Shown here in pieces: positions 7,093 through 14,640 of a stretch of DNA of 19,470 bases. The notes under the pieces are model-generated. The model had not been told where the DNA came from and searched no databases. It was given only the letters and a program-made list of their open reading frames with translations. The translations under genes and the position numbers were made by a program. The DNA comes from Bacteroidetes bacterium CG2_30_32_10 (GTDB lineage Bacteria; Bacteroidota; Bacteroidia; Bacteroidales; CG2-30-32-10), in assembly GCA_001872995.1 (NCBI GenBank), contig MNXO01000168.1, forward strand, positions 1 to 19,470. Direction: 5' to 3'. The first letter of the stretch is position 1, and the number at the start of each line of letters is the position of its first letter.

Positions 7093-9225
7093 ATGAAATC
7101 ACATCAAGAAATTATCGCAACCGAGTTGGGTATTTCGGTTGGTCAAGTGGAAAGAACTATACTTTTGCTAAATGGTGGTGCTACCGTTCCATTTATTGCC
7201 CGCTATCGTAAAGAAATGACGGGTTCGCTTGATGAAGTTGCCATTACCAATATAAGAGATCGAAATACTCAGTTAATTGAATTGGATAAACGAAGAGAAA
7301 GTATCATAAATTCTATTCAAGAGCAAGGGAAATTAAGCAAAGAACTGGAAAAACAAATAAATAATGTAGCTACCATCTCGGAATTGGAAGATATTTATTT
7401 GCCTTATAAACCTAAAAGGAAAACCAGAGCAACTATGGCAATAGCAAAAGGATTGGAGCCTTTGGCATTGCTAATTATGGAACAACGTTTGTCTGAAATC
7501 GAAACAAAAGCAGAATCATTTATTGATGAAGAAAAAGGAGTTAGTAGTATTGAAGATGCTATTGCTGGAGCAAGGGATATTATCGCCGAATGGGTAAATG
7601 AGAGCCAAACTGCTCGAAGTCAAATTAGAAAATTGTATTCGTATGAAGCAAACATAAAATCAAAAGTAGTCAAAGGCAAGGAAAAAGAAGGAGAAAAATA
7701 CGAAAACTATTTTGAATGTGAAGAATTACTAAAAAAATCGCCATCACATCGCGTGCTTGCAATGTTCAGAGGTGAAAATGATGGATTTTTAAAACTTACT
7801 ATTGCACCACCAGAAGAAAAAGCAATTGCTCTTTTAGAAAAAACATTTATTAAAGGTAATAATGCAGCATCTCAGGAAGTACAAAAAGCTATTAAAGATA
7901 GTTATAAAAGATTATTATCTCCTTCTATTGAAACAGAAATAAGACAAGTACATAAGTTAAAAGCTGATGAAGAAGCAATACGTGTATTTGTAGAAAATAT
8001 TCGCCAGCTATTGCTTTCTCCACCACTTGGAGAAAAAAATGTATTAGCCATAGACCCAGGATATAGAACTGGTTGCAAAGTGGTGTGTATTGATAAAAAT
8101 GGTAAACTTTTGCATAACGAAACTATTTTCCCTCATCCACCAGAATCGCAGGTGAAACAAGCAGCTAATAAAATTAACAATCTTATAAATGCTTATAAAA
8201 TAGAAGCAATCGCTATTGGAAATGGAACAGCAGGACGTGAAACAGAACGCTTTATTAAAAGTATACGCTTTGAAAAAGACGTTATGGCACTAATGGTAAA
8301 TGAAAGCGGAGCTTCTGTTTATTCTGCATCTGCAGTTGCCCGTGAAGAATTTCCTGAATATGATATCACTGTTAGAGGAGCAGTTTCAATTGGTAGACGA
8401 TTGATGGATCCATTAGCTGAGCTTGTTAAAATAGATCCTAAGTCCATTGGCGTTGGTCAATACCAACACGATGTTGATCAAAAATTATTGCAACATAGCT
8501 TAGATGATGCGGTGATGAGCTGTGTTAATGCGGTTGGTGTGGAAGTAAATACAGCTAGCAAACAATTATTAACTTATGTTTCAGGATTGGGACCAACATT
8601 GGCTCAAAACCTTGTTGATTATCGCAATAAAAACGGAGCTTTCAAATCGAGAGAGGAATTGAAAAAAGTTCCTCGCTTTGGAGATAAAGCTTTTGAACAA
8701 GCAGCTGGTTTTCTTCGCATTCGTGATTCTATAAATTTGCTTGACAGAAGTGCGGTTCATCCCGAAAGTTATAATATCGTAAAAACGATGTCTAAGGATT
8801 TGTCTTGTTCCATAGAAGAATTAATAAAAAAAGAAGAACTTCGCAAACAAATCAATATCCATAAATATGTTACCGAAACAATTGGCTTACCTACATTGCA
8901 AGATATTGTAAGCGAACTTGCAAAACCAGGCAGAGACCCTCGTGTAAAATTTGACTTCTTTGAATTTGATAAAAATGTGCATTCCATGAAAGATTTAGAA
9001 ATTGGAATGGTTTTACCCGGAATAGTTACCAATATTACTGCTTTTGGAGCATTTGTAGATATTGGCGTACATCAAGATGGCTTGATACATATCAGTCAGA
9101 TGGCGGATAAATTTATTAGTAACCCCAACGAAGTGGTTAAATTAAACCAAAAAGTTAAAGTAAGAGTTGTAGAAGTGGATACCGAAAGGAAAAGAATACA
9201 ATTGTCAATGAAAGATGTAAAATAG
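7093..9225 (+). CDS. tex: Tex family RNA-binding protein (S1 domain)
   Basis: A 710-aa homologue of Tex/YhgF, a conserved cytoplasmic nucleic-acid-binding protein related to eukaryotic Spt6, linked to transcription fidelity and RNA handling. Order of parts: the helical N-terminal Tex region with the signature PFIARYRKEMTGSLDEV (about 34-50), a YqgF/RNase H-like domain starting near 315 with AIDPGYRTG (Asp321), the conserved GNGTAGRETE segment, helix-hairpin-helix motifs at about 495-560 (SGLGPTLAQNLVDYR), and a C-terminal S1 RNA-binding domain at about 636-708. The length is slightly below the family's common 720-780 aa, but the domain set is complete. It is transcribed alone. Its last 129 nt have a diverged second copy downstream at 9650-9766, beyond a peptide gene, so the 3' end of this gene may have been exchanged or duplicated. 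Confidence 0.95.
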   Translation: MKSHQEIIATELGISVGQVERTILLLNGGATVPFIARYRKEMTGSLDEVAITNIRDRNTQLIELDKRRESIINSIQEQGKLSKELEKQINNVATISELEDIYLPYKPKRKTRATMAIAKGLEPLALLIMEQRLSEIETKAESFIDEEKGVSSIEDAIAGARDIIAEWVNESQTARSQIRKLYSYEANIKSKVVKGKEKEGEKYENYFECEELLKKSPSHRVLAMFRGENDGFLKLTIAPPEEKAIALLEKTFIKGNNAASQEVQKAIKDSYKRLLSPSIETEIRQVHKLKADEEAIRVFVENIRQLLLSPPLGEKNVLAIDPGYRTGCKVVCIDKNGKLLHNETIFPHPPESQVKQAANKINNLINAYKIEAIAIGNGTAGRETERFIKSIRFEKDVMALMVNESGASVYSASAVAREEFPEYDITVRGAVSIGRRLMDPLAELVKIDPKSIGVGQYQHDVDQKLLQHSLDDAVMSCVNAVGVEVNTASKQLLTYVSGLGPTLAQNLVDYRNKNGAFKSREELKKVPRFGDKAFEQAAGFLRIRDSINLLDRSAVHPESYNIVKTMSKDLSCSIEELIKKEELRKQINIHKYVTETIGLPTLQDIVSELAKPGRDPRVKFDFFEFDKNVHSMKDLEIGMVLPGIVTNITAFGAFVDIGVHQDGLIHISQMADKFISNPNEVVKLNQKVKVRVVEVDTERKRIQLSMKDVK

Positions 9226-9410
9226 CGTCTTTTACAAGAATTAAATACTAAATCACTGAATATTAAATACCTAAATTTAATAATTGAACAAATTTTCATT
9301 TTTTTAAATTTAATTTGTTTTTAAAAAAATTATTTATAACATTGCATAAGCATTTTACTAAAAAAAGTTTTTAGAGGTGCTATTTAATTTTAATTATAAT
9401 TTTAATTAAC

Positions 9411-9557
9411 ATGAAAAAAGAAAAAATTAACAAAAAATTGGTTTTAAACAAAGAAACCATTAGTAAATTAAATACTAAAGAATTAAACAAAATTAAGGGT
9501 GGAATGCATACAGAATTAATTGATGCAATGGCAGGAGAAGTTTACCTAACCAAATAA
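9411..9557 (+). CDS. GG-leader peptide precursor, Bacteroidetes natural-product precursor type
   Basis: A 48-aa precursor. The leader, residues 1-31, is rich in Lys, Asn, Leu and Glu with the run LVLNKETISKL followed by NTKELNKIKGG. The pattern L-x-L-N-K-E-T-I-x-x-L ... E-L-x-x-I-K-G-G matches the leader of the Bacteroidetes GG-type natural-product precursors (TIGR04149-like), cut after Gly-Gly by C39-type peptidase-transporters. The predicted product is MHTELIDAMAGEVYLTK, 17 residues with no Cys or Ser, so thioether rings of the lanthipeptide type cannot form. An A/T-rich leader before the ATG and an intrinsic terminator 38 nt after the stop support a free-standing gene. No transporter, peptidase or modifying enzyme is in the window. 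The gene is bracketed by two tex 3' ends. Activity (bacteriocin, signal, toxin) is unknown. Confidence 0.75.
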   Translation: MKKEKINKKLVLNKETISKLNTKELNKIKGGMHTELIDAMAGEVYLTK

Positions 9558-9595
9558 ATCTATTTAAAATTGTTTTTCTATTTATAGATTTAGAT

Positions 9596-9625
9596 AAAGA
9601 CCCGCTTAAACAACGGGTTTTTTTT
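9596..9625 (+). terminator. intrinsic terminator of the GG-leader peptide gene
   Basis: ACCCG (9600-9604) pairs with CGGGT (9614-9618) across a 9-nt loop. A short A-rich side pairs into the eight-T run that follows, with one G-U wobble. The position, 38 nt after the peptide stop, fits termination of a monocistronic transcript. Confidence 0.7.
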
Positions 9626-9649
9626 ATTAATAAAATATTTATTTATGAA

Positions 9650-9766
9650 CAGATAGCGGACAAATATAATAGCAACCCCAGCGAAGAAGTTAAATTAAAT
9701 CAAAAAGTTATAGAAATAGATTTCGACAGAAAAAGAGTACAATTGTCAATGAAGGATGTAAAATAA
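9650..9766 (+). pseudogene. remnant of a second tex 3' end (S1-domain tail)
   Basis: These 39 codons align with the last 43 codons of the intact tex (9097-9225): the frame reads Q-I-A-D-K ... V-K-L-N-Q-K-V ... Q-L-S-M-K-D-V-K-stop in the same order. By my hand count 97 of 117 aligned bases are identical, about 83%. A four-codon in-frame gap replaces K-V-R-V. About ten amino-acid changes, mostly conservative, sit beside several silent ones, and the frame and stop position are kept. No start codon or upstream S1 sequence remains; the frame before it runs into the terminator of the peptide gene. It looks like the stub of a gene copy that once encoded a working protein, left by duplication or by replacement of the tex 3' end when the peptide segment arrived. 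Confidence 0.85.
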
Positions 9767-9875
9767 AATATTTAGTAATAAATCCATAATTTTAATATTG
9801 TTATAAAACTTGATTTATACTAAAAATGGATATGTTGTTATTTTAATTCTTTTCAATGCGATTTACCTTGTTATC

Positions 9876-9888
9876 GCTAAAATTTAGC
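9876..9888. promoter_or_regulatory. 13-bp palindrome, possible operator
   Basis: GCTAAA, one central A, TTTAGC: a perfect dyad. It stands about 175 nt upstream of the TPR/SpoIIE start. A second dyad of related TTTA-rich design follows 95 nt later. Chance is a real possibility in AT-rich DNA. Confidence 0.25.
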
Positions 9889-9982
9889 ACTATGGATAAA
9901 TACTCTTTATAATGGGATAAAAGAAATAACACACTAATAGAACGATTGGTATACAATAATACCGCAATTTCAGTTCAATGGA

Positions 9983-9997
9983 AGTTAAATTTTAACT
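9983..9997. promoter_or_regulatory. 15-bp palindrome, possible operator
   Basis: AGTTAAA, one central T, TTTAACT: a perfect dyad 65 nt before the TPR/SpoIIE start codon, close to where a promoter would lie. It shares the TAAA-n-TTTA centre with the dyad at 9876-9888, so both could bind the same dimeric regulator. Confidence 0.3.
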
Positions 9998-10062
9998 ATT
10001 TGTAGTATAATCGGATTTTTTATTTAATTTTACTAAGAAATAATATTTTATAATATGCAAAT

Positions 10063-12315
10063 ATGATAAAACAAGCGTTCTTAATAATAATTTGGGAGTT
10101 ATTTGCAATTAGTTTAATTGCTCAAAAAGGACAGAAGACCGACAGTATCTATAATTTGATTAAAACTGCGCATAAAGATTCTACAAAAATTGGGTATTTG
10201 CTTGAATTAGGTAGTTTGTATAATAATTCTCTGCCTGATTCAGCTATATATTTTTATAATTTAGCTTTTGATTTAGCAACAAAAAATAGCGATAAAAAAA
10301 ACATATCTCTCTGTTTAAAACGTATTGGGTCTCTTCATATTAATAAGGGTGATTATATTCAGGCAACAGAAATGTTTAAAAAAGCATTAACTATTTCTGA
10401 AGAAATTGATGACAAAACAAGTATATCTACTTGTTATAATAGTCTAGGTAATATTCTATTTTACCAAGGGGATTACCCACAAGCAATTATCAATTATTTG
10501 ATGTCATTAAAAATAGATGAGGAAAAAGGCGACTCGAGTGGAATGGCTGATACTTATAACAATATTGGATGCGTCTATTTTGAACAGGCAAATTACACCA
10601 AAGCTCTTGAGTATTATGAAAAATCTTTAAAAATATATGAAATAATTAAGGATTCAGATAAAGATGCTATATCTAGATGTTATAACGGCTTTGGCAATGT
10701 ATATGCAACTCAAGGTGACACAACTACAGACAAAACCTTAAAAGCAGTATTATTTAGCAAAGCTATCAATTTTTATAATAAATCCTTTAAGATCAAAGAA
10801 GAATTAGGTGATAAATTTGGAATGTCAAGATCTTATAATTTTATTGGCTATGCTCTTTCTCTTCAAAAATCATATGACAAAGCAATCGTCTTTTTTTTGA
10901 AATCTTTAGCCTTGAAGGAAGAGGTTGGTGACAAAGCAGGTATTGCAATTGTTCTCGGTAATATTTCTCAATTAAACACAGAATTAAAGCAATATAACAA
11001 AGCGGTAATCTTCGCAAAAAGAAGCCTTGGTATTGCTAAAGAAATCGGCTCCTTAGATGATGAAAAGCAGGCTTATTATTATCTTTACACAGCATATAAG
11101 GGATTAGGGTTTTTGAACAATGCCTTAGAAAACCATGAATTATATGCCAAACTTAATGATTCCATTTTTAACCAACAAAAAAACCAACAACTTACTAATA
11201 TTGAAGCAATTTACCAAAGTGAAAAAAAACAGAAAGAAATAGAACTTCTGGAGAAAACAAAAGTTTTGCAAAAAACTGAGATAAAAAGACAAACAACACA
11301 GAAATATGCTTTTATTATTGGTTTTGCTTCAATGTTACTTCTTGTTGTAATAACATTCTATAGTTATAGGAAAATTGAATCACAAAACAATCTTATTAAG
11401 AAAAAAAATGAAGAGTTGAATATGCAAAAAGAAGAAATTCTTTCTCAAAGAGATAATTTACAATTGCTTAATGTAGAGCTATCCCAGCAAAAAGAGGAGG
11501 TTATAACACAACGCGATGAAATTTCACATCAAAATAGCATCATTGAAAAACACAATAAGAAAATTACTTCTAGCATTTATTACGCTCAACGCATTCAAAA
11601 AGCAATACTTCCCTCCGAAGCAAATATAAAGACTTTGTTTCCTCAAAACTTTGTTATCTTTAAGCCTAAAGATGTTGTAAGTGGTGATTTTTATTGGTTC
11701 GAGAAAAAGGAAGATAAAATTTATTTTGCGGCTGCAGATTGCACAGGGCACGGAGTGCCAGGTGGCTTTATGAGCATGCTTAGCTACAATCTCCTAAACG
11801 ATGCCATCAATGAGCAACATATTGCAAAACCTTCAGAAATAATTAATTTTATTGGCAAACGTATTAATAAAATTCTAAGACAAAGAGCAGATGATTCTTC
11901 TGTTAAAGATGGTCTCGATTTAGCTTTATGTTGTTATGATTCAAAATCAATGTTGCTAGAATTTGCTGGTGTACAAAGTACAATGTTTCTAATAAGCAAC
12001 AACAACATTAAAGAATATAGCTCTGATTGGCACCCCATTGGAGAACCATTCCACGATAACTTTTTCGCTTATTCAAATACAGAAATTAACGTTACGAAAG
12101 GTGATTCTATCTATTTATCAACGGATGGTTACACCGATCAATTTGGTGGAGAATTGTTAAAAAAATACACCAAAAAACAATTAAAAGAATATCTTTTGTC
12201 AATTCATCAACTATCAATGACTAAACAAAAAGAAAAACTTGAAAATGCCTTTGAAACCTGGAAAGGTTCTCACGAACAAATTGACGATGTACTTTTGTTA
12301 GGGATTAAACTATAG
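10063..12315 (+). CDS. membrane-anchored TPR sensor with C-terminal SpoIIE-type PP2C phosphatase
   Basis: A 750-aa protein. Residues 1-21 resemble a signal peptide ending in LIAQKG. From about 35 to 370 there are repeated TPR units (for example ISRCYNGFGNVYATQGD), expected outside the cytoplasm. A coiled-coil stretch leads to one transmembrane helix at about 414-435, then a second coiled coil to about 505. The C-terminal SpoIIE/PP2C-like phosphatase domain (about 534-750) shows the metal-binding acidic motifs SGDFYW (near 540), ADCTGHGVPGG with Asp559, STDGYTDQFGG with Asp688, and IDDV with Asp741-742. Family knowledge: such proteins dephosphorylate phosphoserine on anti-sigma antagonists or act as signal-dependent phosphatases. 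No kinase or anti-sigma gene is adjacent, so the target is unknown. It ends convergently 104 nt from the FAD protein, with no clear terminator between them. Confidence 0.88.
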   Translation: MIKQAFLIIIWELFAISLIAQKGQKTDSIYNLIKTAHKDSTKIGYLLELGSLYNNSLPDSAIYFYNLAFDLATKNSDKKNISLCLKRIGSLHINKGDYIQATEMFKKALTISEEIDDKTSISTCYNSLGNILFYQGDYPQAIINYLMSLKIDEEKGDSSGMADTYNNIGCVYFEQANYTKALEYYEKSLKIYEIIKDSDKDAISRCYNGFGNVYATQGDTTTDKTLKAVLFSKAINFYNKSFKIKEELGDKFGMSRSYNFIGYALSLQKSYDKAIVFFLKSLALKEEVGDKAGIAIVLGNISQLNTELKQYNKAVIFAKRSLGIAKEIGSLDDEKQAYYYLYTAYKGLGFLNNALENHELYAKLNDSIFNQQKNQQLTNIEAIYQSEKKQKEIELLEKTKVLQKTEIKRQTTQKYAFIIGFASMLLLVVITFYSYRKIESQNNLIKKKNEELNMQKEEILSQRDNLQLLNVELSQQKEEVITQRDEISHQNSIIEKHNKKITSSIYYAQRIQKAILPSEANIKTLFPQNFVIFKPKDVVSGDFYWFEKKEDKIYFAAADCTGHGVPGGFMSMLSYNLLNDAINEQHIAKPSEIINFIGKRINKILRQRADDSSVKDGLDLALCCYDSKSMLLEFAGVQSTMFLISNNNIKEYSSDWHPIGEPFHDNFFAYSNTEINVTKGDSIYLSTDGYTDQFGGELLKKYTKKQLKEYLLSIHQLSMTKQKEKLENAFETWKGSHEQIDDVLLLGIKL

Positions 12316-12419
12316 ATAGCTAATCAGTGACTAAAATGCCTAAAGTAAAAAAAACCTCAATTATACAAGTAATACAAGATGATATTTTTAATTTAATAAT
12401 TCTCAAAATTTAAAAAGAA

Positions 12420-13664
12420 TTAAAGCATTTTTTCAGCAGTTAAATAACCATGGGCTGTGGCATAAATAATAGAGCGAGTGGCACCAGAGCAATCGCCAAT
12501 AAATTTGAGCGTTTCAAAAACATCGTTGTTTAAAGTATTAGAATAGAATTTAATTTCGGGAGCATACACCAAATTATCTGGATTGGCAACTCCAGGGATT
12601 ACTTTATTGAGGCTATCAATAAAATCGATAATACTTTCGATAATACGCCTTGGAAAAGCAAGATTGACATCGCCAAGAATATATTTATCGCTCTCAAGTG
12701 TGGGAAGAACTCTATAAAGATTCTTAGTTCTCCTCGAGTTTTTGAAATGGTTGTAGGTTTGTAAAATCACTTTATTTTCGCCAGCAAGTAAATTAGATAG
12801 TTTGGCAATATGCGAACCATAACCAACTGGGTCGTTAAAGGGTTCTGTGAGTTTAACGGTTGTTAATATGGCGAAGTTGGTATTCTTACTCTTTTCTTTC
12901 ATTTTGGCATGACCATTGACGGTAACAAAATCGCCATAATTTTCGGTAACAACAAAGCCAGACGGATTATTACAGAAGGTTCTCACCACATAACCTGTTT
13001 TAGTTTTGTACTTAACCTTAAATTCGTACATTTCCTTGTTTAAATCTTCCACAATATGATCGGGAAGTTCAAAACGAATGCCGAGATCCACCTTGGTATT
13101 ATCTAAAATAAGTTGTGGATATATTTTAATGATATGGTTTATAAGCTTATGCCCACTTCTACCAACCGCAATCACTGCTTTATCAAAAACCTCTGAATTG
13201 TTTAATTTTATTTTATCGCCCACAAAATCAACTTCTTTGATTTCTGCATCAAAATGAAAATGAATATTTTGATGTGTCTTGAAGTTTTCATAAATATGAT
13301 ACAAAACCTCTTTCAGTTGGTCGGTGCCAATGTGATAGAAGTCAGAAGTGATGGGTTGAAACCCATTTTCATAAAATTGTTTATAGTATTCTTTGTTATA
13401 GAAAGACTTCCCTGTTTCAATTTGTTGATTATCGGTTTGACTAATATAAAAATCTACCAATTGTTTTTGAAGTGCGATATCAACCACCATATCACCACCC
13501 ATTTCGCTTGAAACAAATAGTTTTCCATCGGCACGAATGCCCGAAATGCTCGATGAATAAATATCTTTGCTTTTTTCAAACACATGTATTTCGTTATTTG
13601 ATGATTTCATTTTTTCAATAAAACCAATGGCAGCGGCACCAAAACCAACAATTGCAATTTTCAT
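12420..13664 (-). CDS. FAD-dependent dehydrogenase-like protein (COG2509-like)
   Basis: A 414-aa flavoprotein. It opens with a Rossmann dinucleotide-binding motif, GFGAAAIG at residues 7-14, followed by Glu30 near the end of beta-2, as expected for FAD binding. The middle contains VDLGIRFELP, RTFCNNPSGFVVTENYG and VTVNGHAKMK, and the C-terminus has FIGDCSGATRSI (about 388-399), the second FAD contact. This order matches the uncharacterised FAD-dependent dehydrogenase group COG2509, as I recall it. The substrate and electron partner are unknown. The gene stands alone, convergent with the phosphatase gene. It is slightly short for that group, whose members often carry an N-terminal extension. 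The start at 13664 puts the GxG motif at the usual distance from Met1. Confidence 0.82.
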   Translation of the reverse strand: MKIAIVGFGAAAIGFIEKMKSSNNEIHVFEKSKDIYSSSISGIRADGKLFVSSEMGGDMVVDIALQKQLVDFYISQTDNQQIETGKSFYNKEYYKQFYENGFQPITSDFYHIGTDQLKEVLYHIYENFKTHQNIHFHFDAEIKEVDFVGDKIKLNNSEVFDKAVIAVGRSGHKLINHIIKIYPQLILDNTKVDLGIRFELPDHIVEDLNKEMYEFKVKYKTKTGYVVRTFCNNPSGFVVTENYGDFVTVNGHAKMKEKSKNTNFAILTTVKLTEPFNDPVGYGSHIAKLSNLLAGENKVILQTYNHFKNSRRTKNLYRVLPTLESDKYILGDVNLAFPRRIIESIIDFIDSLNKVIPGVANPDNLVYAPEIKFYSNTLNNDVFETLKFIGDCSGATRSIIYATAHGYLTAEKML

Positions 13665-13768
13665 AAATAAATTTATTAGTAAACAAAATTAGTAAATAAA
13701 ATGGTTTGAATTTACTATTTATCCAATAATCTCAATTTAAGTAATAAACCCTTTTACATATCAGGGGT

Positions 13769-13798
13769 TGAGGTTAAATGGAGCAAGATATTATTTAA
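13769..13798 (+). repeat. 30-nt direct repeat, copy 1
   Basis: Shares 24 of 30 positions with 13943-13972 by hand alignment (core TAAAT-n-GA-n-CAAGAT). Each copy is followed within 5-10 nt by a strong hairpin, so box plus hairpin appears to be a duplicated unit. Confidence 0.6.
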
Positions 13799-13808
13799 AT
13801 CGTTTTTT

Positions 13809-14000
13809 AAGGCTGGAGCCTTCATAGATATGTTCGACTGAGGTTGGAACCTCATTCGAACAAGTTTTTTAGCCGCATAGCGGCAAACTATTTGTAGAAT
13901 AAACAAGCATATCCACATCGTAAAGCCGCAATAGCGGCAACCTGAGACTAAATAGAACAAGATGTTCTTTAATAACTGGAGCGAGCGGGACGCTAGCTCC
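13809..14000. repeat. cluster of five short GC-rich hairpins
   Basis: Five stems in 190 nt. H1 at 13809-13822 is AAGGCT-GG-AGCCTT. H2 at 13832-13861 has a stem GTTCGA / TCGAAC, one mismatch, then TGAGGTT-GG-AACCTCA. H3 at 13872-13884 is GCCGC-ATA-GCGGC. H4 at 13925-13938 is GCCGC-AATA-GCGGC. H5 at 13978-14000 has GGAGC / GCTCC outside AGCG / CGCT with a GGA loop. H1 and H2 share the GG loop and differ by paired changes that keep the stem; H3 and H4 share the stem and differ in the loop. A weaker AGAACA / TGTTCT dyad overlaps the second 30-nt box at 13954-13968. Confidence 0.75.
13943..13972 (+). repeat. 30-nt direct repeat, copy 2
   Basis: Second copy of the box at 13769-13798, 174 nt further on. 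It lies directly after hairpin H4 and 5 nt before hairpin H5. Unlike copy 1 it contains a 6-bp dyad, AGAACA / TGTTCT. Confidence 0.6.
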
Positions 14001-14109
14001 TGCGGGACCTCTGAAAAAGGGTCTAAAAAAAATATTTTCGATGCAAAAACAAAATATTTGCTTGTTTGTGTTTAATGTTGGCATGTCGTTGCATATTTTT
14101 TGCCTCATG

Positions 14110-14465
14110 GGGTGCCATATTGACATAATGTGATGATATATTGACATAGTGGATTAATATATTGGCTTAGTAGGTTGACATATTGACATAATGAAGTGCC
14201 ACATTGACATAATGGGATGTATTTTTTGCATCTCAATGTGTCATGAACCCTTAGTGATGTTCCATGAACCCTTTGTGAGGTTTAATGAACTCTTAAATAT
14301 GTTTCTGGAACCTATAATGATGTTTCATGAACCCTTAAATGTGTTTCTGGAACCTATAATGATGTTCCATGAACCCTTAAATATTTTCTGAAACGAATAG
14401 TCACTTAAAATAAACCCTTAGTGGTGTTTATGGAAGCTATAATGATTTTAAATAAACAATTAACA
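14110..14465 (+). repeat. degenerate 21-bp tandem repeat, about 17 units, two subfamilies
   Basis: The stretch divides into about seventeen 21-nt units with almost no change of phase (unit 14, from 14383, has 20 nt). Units 1-5 share the end ATTGACATAATG. Unit 6 (14215-14235) is divergent. Units 7-17 are built on GTTYCATGAACCCTTA or GTTTCTGGAACCTATAATG. From unit 10 (14299) these two types alternate, making a 42-bp higher-order repeat. Because 21 is divisible by three, a plus-strand frame (14191-14391) reads as a Met-Phe-x-Glu-Pro heptad repeat; I regard this as a by-product. Weak similarity may extend left to about 14068. Confidence 0.85.
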
Positions 14466-14480
14466 ATTAAAGACCCCTAT

Positions 14481-14514
14481 CCTAAATCCTTTCCCCAAAT
14501 GGGGCAAGGACTTG
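14481..14514. repeat. imperfect palindrome with CCCC-AAAT-GGGG core
   Basis: The stem is TCCTT, T/C mismatch, CCCC, loop AAAT, GGGG, AAGGA, and the outer CC-AA bases also pair. It lies directly after the tandem array. From memory, C-run/G-run palindromes of this kind are common dispersed intergenic repeats in Bacteroidota. I could not count further copies here because the window has only one. Confidence 0.6.
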
Positions 14515-14574
14515 GCGTTTGTTGGGATTAAAGCCTTTTGTTGATGATAGTTTGGATTGTATTGTTTTTATGCT

Positions 14575-14603
14575 TAACTTTTTGCCATTGCTGCAAAAAG
14601 TTA
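14575..14603. repeat. perfect 11-bp inverted repeat
   Basis: TAACTTTTTGC pairs with GCAAAAAGTTA around the 7-nt loop CATTGCT. It is followed by an A-run on the plus strand and has no T-run that would make it a terminator. No gene ends next to it. Confidence 0.65.
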
Positions 14604-14640
14604 CAAAAAAATCTAGAACGATAAATGCTTCTGCCCGCTC

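Larger units (their letters stand above)
9767..10062. other. intergenic DNA upstream of the TPR/SpoIIE gene
   Basis: No gene is seen in this 296-nt stretch. It contains two perfect short palindromes (9876-9888 and 9983-9997), which are listed separately. No convincing Bacteroidetes promoter box was found near the 10063 start. Confidence 0.5.

Noticed and set aside
9411..9557. Lanthipeptide precursor
   Set aside because: The predicted core contains no Cys or Ser, so thioether rings cannot form; only the GG-leader part of the assignment is kept.
12316..12419. Convergent terminator between the phosphatase and FAD-protein genes
   Set aside because: Only a weak, bulged TTTAAT / ATTAAA pairing with no GC stem was found.
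13754..14147. Overlapping minus-strand frames of 68 and 92 aa
   Set aside because: They cross the hairpin cluster and the start of the tandem array and resemble no known protein; I treat them as non-coding.
14191..14391. Small protein with Met-Phe-x-Glu-Pro heptad repeats
   Set aside because: It is a frame through the 21-bp tandem array; the repeat extends well beyond both ends of the frame and one unit of 20 nt breaks phase at the right, so coding does not explain the pattern.
14110..14465. CRISPR array
   Set aside because: Units are 21 bp and directly adjacent with no spacers, the repeats are degenerate, and no cas gene is in the window.
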